From: Hofstenia miamia
Lineage: Eukaryota; Xenacoelomorpha; Acoela; Hofsteniidae
NCBI GenBank assembly: GCA_900660155.1
Contig: CABFPE010000405.1
Location: 94,112 to 158,111 of the forward strand
Direction: 5' to 3'
Length of the DNA stretch: 64,000 nt
The position numbers and the translations under genes were made by a program. The notes beneath the pieces are model-generated. The model ran no database searches and was not told the origin of the DNA. It saw only the letters and a list, made by a program, of their open reading frames with translations. How positions within the stretch are numbered: the stretch's first letter is position 1; every line of letters begins with the position of its first letter. Below, piece after piece: positions 1 through 12,136 of this stretch.

Positions 1-160
1 CCGAATTCATGCCCGGTCTACGGCTTATTGTGTCGCTCGGACTAGAGCCTAAATTTTTGCAGCATGTCCATCTCTGGTTCGGCGTTGTAGATACATATAA
101 CTAAAGTGTAAATTAAGGACAAAAAACTAAATAGAACAACTAATAAAAAACAATCTTTAC

Positions 161-308
161 CGACATTCTGAAGGCGCACACTTTCAAGGATTTTAATTTT
201 ATCGTCCAGTAAGCGACCAGTGGAGCCACCAACAGTGTTGGCAGTTAATTTCAGATTACTGACAGAAGAACTTTCAAACTTCTTTTCAAATTCTTCAAAG
301 TCAATTTG
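161..308 (-). CDS. FMNL: FMNL exon N (FH2 linker and start of knob)
   Basis: IDFEEFEKKFES follows the lasso as in FMNL (VDEFEEIFKTK). The exon ends LLDDKIKILESVRLQNV, matching the family's TLLEANRAKNLAI. The donor gtaaag splits the next codon in phase 1. The FH2 knob, coiled coil and post exons must lie beyond the window. Positions 1-160 show nothing coding on this strand. Confidence 0.92.
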
Positions 309-2485
309 CTAAAAGACATTCTGAAAAAAAGATTAAATAAATTTATTTCACAAACCCATAACAGTAAGAAAAAGAATCACAAATTGTGAATACAAAATGG
401 CAGGAAGTGAAGTATCTTATCTTTTCTCAGATTCTTATAGTTGAGATAAGTTTGATTAAGTTACTTGAAACTTCTTAAACGAGTTTTTAAATTGTTAAAT
501 GTTCTAGTAATTTTAAAGATTTTAGCAATTCCTATAGTATCAAACCTGCTTCAGAAGTACAAGAAACGCTAATATAATATAAATGAAATCGAAATGGTTA
601 AGATTGGGAAATGATATATTTTTAGAATTTATACAGAAAGTCATTTACCGACACGATGTCTTTGTTGTTGAGATGAGAGAATATGGTATGCTTAGCTTTG
701 CTCGGATTCATTGCCGACCAATTCAGAAATGGTAGTCGTTTGCGAGAAGCATTCGGCCTGCGAAGTGTCTGCGCAACATCCATCACTGGCAGAGGTGGTG
801 CCGGTGGACCACCTCCTAAGGCACAAGTAAATCGTTTTAAATCCAGAAGAGCAAATTAAATTTTGTTAGTTCAATAGACTTCTACATGATAAAAAAATTT
901 CTTTATATTGAACGTTATTATTCTGTTGTTTCTATTCGCAAAATTCGCAGAGGGCGCACATGCATGCACTTGTACATTAGCAAAATTATAAATACACAAA
1001 AAACTTTTTATCGAGCATAGCATTAGATGTATAACCTGCTAATATTTAAAAAAAAATCGACATTTTCAAATGCAGTTCCTCACACAATGAAGCTATAGGA
1101 AAAAAAGGATATCACTAAACATCTGCAGGAAAATCGTTGCTTTAAAAATGCACACACATTAGAATCAGGAAGCATTGGTGGACTCGGGCGTCGCAATCAG
1201 CTAAAACGGTATATACGGCATTGCATTAGGAAAGGTGAAACCTTATCATGACGTTAGCAAAAATCTCATTTGAGGAAAGCAATGGATCAAGGTGCTAATT
1301 CTCAGCTACACGCACTTTTTTCTTTTGGCTACTGTCTAAATTTTTGAAATATTTTTTGATAATGTTTTTGCATAGAAAATATTTATAGAAATCATTCAAA
1401 GTCGAATGTTAAATGTACAGGATAGTAAGCAAAATCTGCTCGTGAATGGTAAACACCTAAAATCGATTTTTTATAAATTTGTGGAAAATGAAACAAAATT
1501 TAATAGAAAATTTCAGAAGGATAAGAAAGAAATGTACGCTTTCTAAAACAATAACATTAAATGTATATACTATTGGTCGAAATGGCATGATTATCAAATA
1601 AAATAAGATTCATCTTGAGAGCCCAACGGTGGTGTATATCTCCAGCAAACTATTATAATAAGGAGAAAAACGAATTCGCTAAAGAAAATAGAAATTCTAA
1701 CTGGAGTTGTAAAATGAAAATAATAGATTTTAAATTTACATACCTGGTGGAAGTGGCGGAGGAGCTGGAGCCCCCATTGTTGGCGGCGGTGGAGGAGGCG
1801 GAGCTCCGCCAAATGATGGTGGTGGAGGCGGTGGCGGAGGCGGAGCACCAACTGATGGCGGAGGAGGTGGCGGTGGTGGTGCAGCTATAGTAGATGATGG
1901 AGGCGGAACTACATTTCCAGGCGCAGAATTTGTAATCTTAGTTTGATCAGGAGGAGGTGGAAGAGGGACTTGGTCAACAGCTTCACACGACGCTTCATCT
2001 GGAACCGGTTGTGTTGGTGAGAGAGGAGGTGGTAAAGCTATACATTGAGAATGTCTCAAAGTATTGTAATCACTCTTAAGATTTTCAAACGTTTCTAAAC
2101 ATTTATTCACCAATAAAATATTGAAAAGCAAATCGTAAAATAAAAACTGCTATTGGATCCACATTACCATGAAAATCGGAATTAACCGCAATTATTGAAA
2201 TTAAGAGCGTTAAATTTCCAAAGCTTTTGGACATTAATGCATTATCACATTTCTGTACAACGTTTCATTTTATATATTTTGCAGAACATTAAACGTGAAC
2301 ATCGAAAATGGTTTTTAGTGCAAATTTGCTCTTGCTTTTGGCAATAATCTATTTCCCATAACTTTAATGCCATTGCTGGTCTGGCAGACGTTAATAAAAA
2401 TAATATAATTTACTTAGAATGCTTTTCATAAGGAACCTTTTATAATACAGCCACAAAAACAAAACAAAAAGAAAATCAAGGTTTT

Positions 2486-2520
<35 letters not shown>

Positions 2521-3206
2521 CACATTTACATCGGACGCTCTGTCTCAAAACCCGGCATTTATATATGGCGCTCTGTCTAATGAAAATTTATATGTGGCGC
2601 TCTGTCTCAAGAGGGCGCTCTGTCTATATACAAATATTTATATGGGGCGCTCTGTCTTTTTGCAATTTTCATGAGGGAAATTGTTTTGTTTTATAAAATT
2701 CTAATATAACCATCCTAATTTTATCAAATATAGACCAATTTATATCAAATTAATGGTGCTTTCGCATTTTCTGTAATAGGCCTGACATGATCCTGAATGT
2801 GATTTTTTATCGGAATTTTGAGCCACATTTGTCTTATTAAGGTCTACTATAATATATTTTTTATGCTACATCTTTTCTAAGTAGTGTGCGTAATCGTATC
2901 TTCAATTTTGAATGGGCCAGTTTTGCATTTTCTGGTCAAGTAGACCGTGTTTAGAAGGCCATATCTCAGTCAGTTTTGATTCGATTTCCAAAGTTTTTAC
3001 ACCATTCGATGCGTAATCGATAGAAATATGTGAATCAATTAATGTAAAAAAATCCAAACGAACACAATAATTATAATAAAATATCCACACTAATCATATA
3101 AGATGGAAAAATCGGTTACATTTGCACTACATCAAATTTGGGATCTCTGTCTCCTTAGAAATGGCGCTCTGTTGAACAGAGCCATTTCTAAGGGGCATAT
3201 AAATGT

Positions 3207-3237
<31 letters not shown>

Positions 3238-6200
3238 CATATATATATATATATATAAGCTCTGGTAAGACATTTTAAAATTTAAAAAACAAAAATCAAC
3301 AAAACAACGCTCTGTCTAATACAGGATATATAAGAGCATCATACATTAGCGTAAAGCATTTGGAAATTATAAATAAGCCGAACCAATAGTGACATCATGT
3401 TCACTCTTCAACTTTTGCAACTGATTTTGTAGATCATCACGTTCTTGGAGTGTCTTTTGACCCTGTGATTGTAATTCTTGAATAGCAGTTTGGAGTCGCT
3501 TTACTTCTTGCTGCTGTTCGATTAGCTTGTTAGTCAGATCGGCTTCAATCATATGAGCTAAATCTCTAGTCTAAAATACAAAATCTTTTTGATTTATTAA
3601 AAAAAACTAAATTGTAATTAGCCTCTTAACAATATCCAGTTTTTAGTAAATCCGAGTAAATTTTACTACACGAGGATAAACTATCCATGTACCTCTGAAG
3701 GACGAGGAAATTTAAAGTTCGATCCCAGTCAGTAACCAAAAGGTATGATGAGTGAATAACTCTTTAAATTATCCATTTTTATATGTACATTAGGGATGTG
3801 ACTATTTATTGATAGGATGTTTTAACTAAAGAACTTTCATCCGGTTTTGGTGAAAGATTTTGGAGGGCAAGAACTTGCTATATATCACGAAGCATGACCT
3901 TCTTCCATCGCTTTGAAATATTTGGAATATCGCATATATTCAACCATGAAGTTTTCTCAGCTGCAAGTTCAATTGCCTTGTTTTTGATAGTAACTGCAAT
4001 CCAAGGCATTTAATCAAAAAATTACCAGACAAAAAAGGTACCTTAACTATCATTCGCTCATTAAAATTCGAAACATCTGCGATACGGTGTTGTAAGAATA
4101 CATTGCTTCAAAAATCTACAAAATATTTACTCTATATATTCGATTTAATCTTTCGATAGAAACAATTTTTCAACGACCGCATGCAGATAATACAGGTAAA
4201 TCCAACCACAAGAAAGAGTTGTAGTCAGGTACAATACAATGAATTCGACAGAAAAAAATAGAATTTCTAGATAGCAAACTTCCATTTAATGGAAATTCAA
4301 GATTAAATACACCTTGTTGCAATACGCATTGAAAGTGTCATTCAAATTAAAAAAAATGTCGCGTTTGTCAACATATTTGTTAAAAATGTAGTGTGACATA
4401 ACATGTGATTCATATCCAGGTTGTATTTACTCATCCGCGTTGCCATTCAACTGAACTGTCATCCAAATCAGGAAAAATGTCAAAAGAATCCTTTAAGAAC
4501 TTTTCTATAAATTTGCTAATTAAGTTGAACTGCAGGAAAGCGTAAACACGCTTTGCCACAATACTACTGGATTTAACGCAATACTTCATTTTAAGAAAAA
4601 AAGTATGTACTACTCTATAATGAAAACATAAATCCACTAAGCAAAACTCTGAGTGTGTACAGTTGAATTAAAAATCGAACTCTGAGTGTGTACAGTTGAA
4701 TTAAAAATCGTAATATACAATTGCGTTAAAACGATAGTTGTTTTCGGAAACATTTAGTAAATGTTGATTGACTTTTGTCTTTTTGGAGGAAATTTTCTTC
4801 AACTTCTAAAAACTTTCCAAAAGCTAGATCATTATGAAGAGTAAGCAATAGTGGAGTTATATTTGAACAACACAATGATTGATAAAACACAGCTCATTGG
4901 CGATGGAACTAACCGAAAATGCATTTTATAAATTACAATTTTATTCATCTGGAAAATCTATAATTTTTTATTTATCTGTCAAATTCGTACTGAAAAAATC
5001 GCAAAAACCAATATTTTCAATATGTAAAATCAAGTCATATTAGCAGAGATGTCCTTTAGATTATTACATTCAATTTCGCACGCTCTTAGCAGTTTATTCG
5101 AGAGGAGATTTCTATGCCATTGGATCATGGAGAAGCCATCCTCCCACAAGATAAGGGCTCCTTGCCGCAATTCAAAACTGGTGTCCATTAAACAATGTCA
5201 AATGTTATTAAAATTGCGTGACAACTCGTCAGATTTGAAGTTTATTGAAAACTGTTGGAAAATTATGAAAACTCATCTTGCTGAAATGAATCTCACTTCA
5301 TTTGATAATCCGAAGGAGAAAATTATGCTGGTGTGGGTCCAACATATCCCAGCAGACTACTGTGCATCATTGGTAAAATCCTTGCGCTGAAGAGCTGAAA
5401 GCCTGCATGTAAAATATTGAAAATGCGTTATAAAACATTTTTAGCAACCTGGAAGTTTGTTCACGGAAAATTTTTTTATATTTATTTTGTGCCTGCTGCA
5501 ATAAAAATCGATTTTACAACTTTGGTCTTAGACTTTTGAAGCGGCACAGTATATATCCTGGGAAGGTTTATATCTGCAATTGAGAAAAATAGATCCGCTT
5601 CTCCAAAATATGAAATTACCAGCTTTGGATGCATTAGAATCAAAATTAAAAGCAATGTTTAGCTATTGGATCTTTGTTGACACCCTTACGTTGAATGCTG
5701 ACAAGGCTCCCACGTAATTGTTTATCAACACATTAGCGAAGCCTCAATGGAGCAAAGCGCCATCAGTGGGCAACGTGATCAACAGTGAAGCGTAAATTGT
5801 GGCTAAAATGCTTACCCTACTCAGATCATCTTCATATTGAACAATTTGATGCTCAAGATCTTCCTTCGCGATTGAATCGGCTTGCCATCTATATAGATCT
5901 ACAAAATTGGATTTGTAGGCATCGATTTCTGATCGCAGATCTTCGCTGGAAACTGGAGTCTAAAATTACTTAAACTAACAAAAACCGCTATAAAATTATT
6001 TGAACTAACAGAGACCATTACAAAAAATATTTTAACTAACAGAAACCATTATAAAAATATTTTAACTAACAGAGACCATTATAAAAATATTTTAACTAAC
6101 AGAGACCATTATAAAAATATTTTAACTAACAGACCAGTATAAAAATATTTTAACTAACAGAAACCACTATATAATTGACAAGATACAACAATTGGGGGAA

Positions 6201-9200
6201 AGAAACTTTTAATTAACAAATTCACTAAAGAAACTTATTGCAAATGGGTTAAAAATACATAGGATCATTCGATTGCTAGTGGATTAGTATATCAAAATGT
6301 CATGCGATTGATAAACATGTGGACGAATTAATAAAAATGATGTTGCAAAACACTGGAAACGCGTATGTTAAGAACGTCGATTACCATACCTGCTCGAATT
6401 TTCTCTAAAATGTCAATATTATATTAATGTACAAAAACTATTTAGCAACCATTTCGACTGATTGCATACAAATCGTAGCCCTATTTTAGGGAACTCCAAT
6501 ACGAACTCGTTCATTCGTACTTTGGCTTGTTGTCGAACTACAAATTGTAAAAANGGGGGGGGGGGGACTCGAACATAATTTCAGTTTTGTTTAATTATTC
6601 TATGTGATTTGGATTTTAATTGGAATTCAATACTAGATATTTTCTAAATAAGAGCTTTGTTTGCGAAGTACCGGCGCTATACTGTTATCTTTATTGGTCA
6701 AGTATACGTTTTATTGTTTAATGTTTAGAAATGCATTCAGATGAAATTATTTATTGATTTTTAGTTTTGTATATTTTAGAAATGGAAGTGTGGAAACCGT
6801 TGCAATTCAAAAATAAAGTTTTAGTCGCTAATACAATTTGCAACTGCATGCACGAATTCCAAATATTCCGACGAATGTTCCACATGGCACGTTGACGCTT
6901 TACTGGTGCACAACATGAACAAACATTCAGGTGTCCAATGATATCAGTTATTGCCAAAAGGCTTCAAGCTTCGCACTTGTGACATAGCGGATTCGTCTGA
7001 TTTGGCAGAAAAATTTAACGGCTGAGTTAGAGTCAAGAATATTGCGCAATTAAAACCAAGTGCGGCTTTAAGGGGCACCCGGGGGCCAGTGCCTCCTCTT
7101 TTTAAAGAATTCTCATTTTTGACAAAATTTCATTTTTATAAATTTCAAATGTTTTTCATGTTGATGTTTACAAGAGTCTCATCCCAAAATTTTAAGTTAG
7201 CAATGCATACAATCTTCTAAATTAGAATTTAGAGGTTTAAAGTACTTGTTATTTATATATTATATCAACCCACAAACAAGAATGTGCCCCCTGTTTCAAA
7301 AATCCTAAATTCGCGCGGGATTAGAACATTTCTTAGTAGCGACCACTTTACAATTTCTCGACATGTACTAGCAGAGGCGTTATTGGCTACGCCCAGAGTC
7401 CTTTTTAAAAATTACGACTGAATTTTTCTATGTGTTGTTTAATGTCCTGTAGAGTAACCCATTCCTTAATTCACTGCATGCCAAATTTAATAAGAGTGTA
7501 AGTCTTGCCAAAGAAACTTTTGTTCGTTGTGCGAACATGAAGCAATTTTTCCATAGGCTTTGTCGGTGGCAACATATTCATTTCACGTATTTTAGAAGAA
7601 TGTAAGTCTTGCCAAAGAAACTTTTCTTCGTTGTGCGAACATGAAGCAATTTTTCCATAGGCTTTGTCGGTGGCAACATATTCATTTCACGTATTTTAGA
7701 AGAATGTAAGTCTTGCCAAAGAAACTTTTCTTCGTTGTGCGAACATGAAGCAATTTTTCCATAGGCTTTGTCGGTGGCAACATATTCATTTCACGTATTT
7801 TAGAAGAATGTAAGTCTTGCCAAAGAAACTTTTCTTCGTTGTGCGAACATGAAGCAATTTTTCCATAGGCTTTGTCGGTGGCAACATATTCATTTCACGT
7901 ATTTTAGAAGAATGTAAGTCTTGCCAAAGAAACTTTTCTTCGTTGTGCGAACATGAAGCAATTTTTCCATAGGCTTTGTCGGTGGCAACATATTCATTTC
8001 ACGTATTTTAGAAGAATGTAAGTCTTGCCAAAGAAACTTTTCTTCGTTGTGCGAACATGAAGCAATTTTTCCATAGGCTTTGTCGGTGGCAACATATTCA
8101 TTTCACGTATTTTAGAAGAATGTAAGTCTTGCCAAAGAAACTTTTCTTCGTTGTGCGAACATGAAGCAATTTTTCCATAGGCTTTGTCGGTGGCAACATA
8201 TTCATTTCACGTATTTTAGAAGAATGTAAGTCTTGCCAAAGAAACTTTTCTTCGTTGTGCGAACATGAAGCAATTTTTCCATAGGCTTTGTCGGTGGCAA
8301 CATATTCATTTCACGTATTTTAGAAGAATGTAAGTCTTGCCAAAGAAACTTTTCTTCGTTGTGCGAACATGAAGCAATTTTTCCATAGGCTTTGTCGGTG
8401 GCAACATATTCATTTCACGTATTTTAGAAGAATGTAAGTCTTGCCAAAGAAACTTTTCTTCGTTGTGCGAACATGAAGCAATTTTTCCATAGGCTTTGTC
8501 GGTGGCAACATATTCATTTCACGTATTTTAGAAGAATGTAAGTCTTGCCAAAGAAACTTTTCTTCGTTGTGCGAACATGAAGCAATTTTTCCATAGGCTT
8601 TGTCGGTGGCAACATATTCATTTCACGTATTTTAGAAGAATGTAAGTCTTGCCAAAGAAACTTTTCTTCGTTGTGCGAACATGAAGCAATTTTTCCATAG
8701 GCTTTGTCGGTGGCAACATATTCATTTCACGTATTTTAGAAGAATGTAAGTCTTGCCAAAGAAACTTTTCTTCGTTGTGCGAACATGAAGCAATTTTTCC
8801 ATAGGCTTTGTCGGTGGCAACATATTCATTTCACGTATTTTAGAAGAATGTAAGTCTTGCCAAAGAAACTTTTCTTCGTTGTGCGAACATGAAGCAATTT
8901 TTCCATAGGCTTTGTCGGTGGCAACATATTCATTTCACGTATTTTAGAAGAGTTTCTTTATACGTGGTCACCAAATTACTCGTATATAGCGAGAAGAGAA
9001 GTGGGGAAAGTGAGCCTCTCCCTGTTAACCCGCTGATTTGTCTCACTGGCTCATGTACCACAGAAACGATGAAAACCGACAGAAAGTTCCGTTCTAGAAA
9101 AAGCTAAATGGACTTGAAAAAGTTCTCAGAGGCACCAAGCTGTGATAGCTTCTTCACATGTTTACACAATGGAAGGCCTTAGAAAAGCCCAAAAAGGTAG

Positions 9201-11960
9201 CATAACAAGCATGACGTCTCACATAAACGAAGGAAGTTGAGATGTTTACAATTAAAATTTGGATTACTGACTGAGTTGAACGGCTTGCCCTGAAACCATG
9301 TTGCTCCTCCGAGAGTGTGTAGTTCATAGTTAAATTGTTATGCTGATTTGTTGCGCAAAAAAAAACTTCATAACTAAAATACGTGAAGTGTTTATTAATT
9401 TTAACTGCTAAAAATTCGTCCAAAACCACGTTGTTAGGACATATCGAAAAATATTCAGTTGTCCAAGAAACGGCCCATGAGAAAATAATTTTAGATTATT
9501 TAGTATCTAAGAAAGATAAACCTAGCTTAGCATGCAAACTGGTGTACATGTACAATATTCCAAAAACAAAGGTGTCTTCATCTTCGCGATTTAAGGAAAT
9601 TTTACAAAAAAGCAGATGAAAAACTCACTCGTACGCAGAACTGAACGAGTCTCTTACAGCTAACTATGTGGACAGATTAGAAAAATTGACCATATGCATA
9701 AAAACGTAGTGTATGTTTTTAAAAATGATGCTATGGTATTCCTAGACGTAATGCATTACCAGTGAGCATGCATTGCAGAAGACATGAGAAATCTAATAAA
9801 TTAGTTGAATAGGATTGCCATGCATCATTATATTATCTTGGATTGTGGAAGCGATCAGATTAAGTTTTCCAAACTCATGAAAGTTGCTGCTTATCTTCCT
9901 TATTTAGTTCACATAATAAACTTTGTTGTTTATAAAATTGTACATTTCTGCAACAAACGCTTTGAAAAAGCCCTCAAATTGTTGATGATTACGCCTCAAT
10001 ACAAATCGATTATTGGAATTCCACCCACCTAATGTTCAGTCATTTGCCTTTTGTAGAAGGAAAGCTTTCCTTGAATGAAAATGCAGATAAAGAAGGCATT
10101 ACACTAATTTTGAGGCCAGAATGAAACTGCCGGATAAAAGATCACATAGTTGTAGGATTATTTTACAATTTTATTGAGCACATAATAGTTCAACATCAGA
10201 TTTCGCTTAAATGCTGTTCTCCTGGGATAAATTGATAAAAAAGGAAGATTCTTTGAAAAATTGGCTGACAAGTTACAATCTAGTACATTGTATAACTTAT
10301 ATTTATCCAAGAAGCGATCATTTGATGAGTCTATTCGGCAACGTGATGGTAACAAACATATAACTTCAACCCCCATAATTGAGCTGCTTAAAATGTTTGC
10401 TGCAAGTAATTGTGGCGCTGAGCGTTAGTTATTTGAAAAGTGATTTGCAAAATGGATTTCACGAGAAATGTTTTCGGTAAGATGGCGGAAAAACTTAGAT
10501 TGGACTAACTGCATGTCGTATTTCTTATCAAAATGATTATTTATTCATTTTTACTTATTTTTTAATCATGGGAGATAGGAAAAAGTTGTCTGAAATAGAA
10601 AATTGCTGATCAGTGATGCCTATTGCTTGTTGCCAATGAATATTTAAAAAGATGAACATGGATTGCATTCTCTATGAAAATGTGCAAAACTACAAATAAA
10701 TAAGAAAAGGTTAAACTCGAACTCGAACAAAGTTGGTATGAGCCCCAAACTTCGAACAATATAACTAAATAAGTTCATAATCCCTGTTATGTACTACATC
10801 TTAGAAAATAGCAGTTGATCCTGCATAGTACATGGAATAGATATCAAATGCATTTTGAGATTTTTCTTTTACCGTTGTATTCCATAAACGAATATTGAGA
10901 AACATCAATGACCTGATTGATGTTTCAATATATGTCAACCATATTAAAATTTTTCTATAGAAAACATGTCTGCATTGTAAACATTGTATACAACAATGGA
11001 ATTCAATTTTGCTAATAGTTGAATGCGATTGCGTATGAAATGAAACATTGAAAACTATCATAAAATATGTTGATGCAACAAAAAATATTTCAAATGAAAG
11101 TTAAATAAAAACTATCTGAAACTAATTTCCAAAATACAAGATCGAGATATCAACAAAATACTTACAATAGAATGTAAACAATTGAAAGACCCGATTTCAC
11201 GTTCAACTTAATAATAAAAATATTGTTTAATTAAAGAACAGTTTCTTAAAAAATACATAGAGACCAGCATAATTACGTACCTCGAGAAAAGGGTTGATTT
11301 CCAAAACTTCAAATTCATGCTGCAGGGCAACTTGGAGGTAAATATTGTCAACAGAATAAACTAGTAGATTGATAAAGCGCAAACATTCAACCTAAAGTAA
11401 AACTTTAATGAAGTTTCTGTTTGCTATGTGGTTGAATGTCAACAATAAATCAGATCTCAATTCCATTTAATATAAGTTATTACAGAAAAGTTGGTGTCAG
11501 CAATTCACAGTTTGGTAATATACACTCACTTACAAAACATAACAAAGAAAAACAAAAAATATGTTACATACATACCTGAAAGTCGATATTATCGTTTTCA
11601 TTATACAGGAAATGAACCAAAGTCTCAAATCGGTTGATTTCGCGGATTGTCTAAAAAATAATACATAAATATATACATATATATACATATATTGACCGCT
11701 AAGTACGCGAAAATTTCATTTATATGACCGCTAAGTACTACTATATAAATGGTAAAAAAAAATTTATATGTCGAACATATAAAAAATGATCACAAGCAAA
11801 AAATTTTTAGTGCAAAACAAGCATTGGGACTCTCCAAATTTACCACTAAAAGGGTTCCACCCTAAAGTGCCCCAAACAAATTTCAGGGAGGAAAAACCGC
11901 TCAGTACTATGGCGTTTTTGGGTCAATACCGTTCAGTACAAAATCGTAGGTACTTAGCGG

Positions 11961-12006
<46 letters not shown>

Positions 12007-12104
12007 ATTTTTTTAGTTTTTTAGAAAACTTAACCCGGGCCAACATCTATCTTCTTTGAAATGCCGCTGTGTTCAACACAACGCCAATTCTTAAGGTAGT
12101 ATAA

Positions 12105-12136
<32 letters not shown>

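Noticed and set aside
1-160. Coding sequence at the left edge
   Set aside because: No FH2 continuation in any minus-strand frame after the donor at 161; treated as intron.
1615-1890. Open frame antisense to the FH1 exon (rich in V, A, E)
   Set aside because: It is the shadow of the proline-codon repeats of FMNL FH1 on the other strand.
3715-3725. tRNA-like B box (agttcgatccc)
   Set aside because: No A box at the right distance and no cloverleaf arms in the flanking sequence.
7497-8952. CRISPR-like array
   Set aside because: The units are contiguous 104-bp repeats without variable spacers, in a eukaryotic intron.
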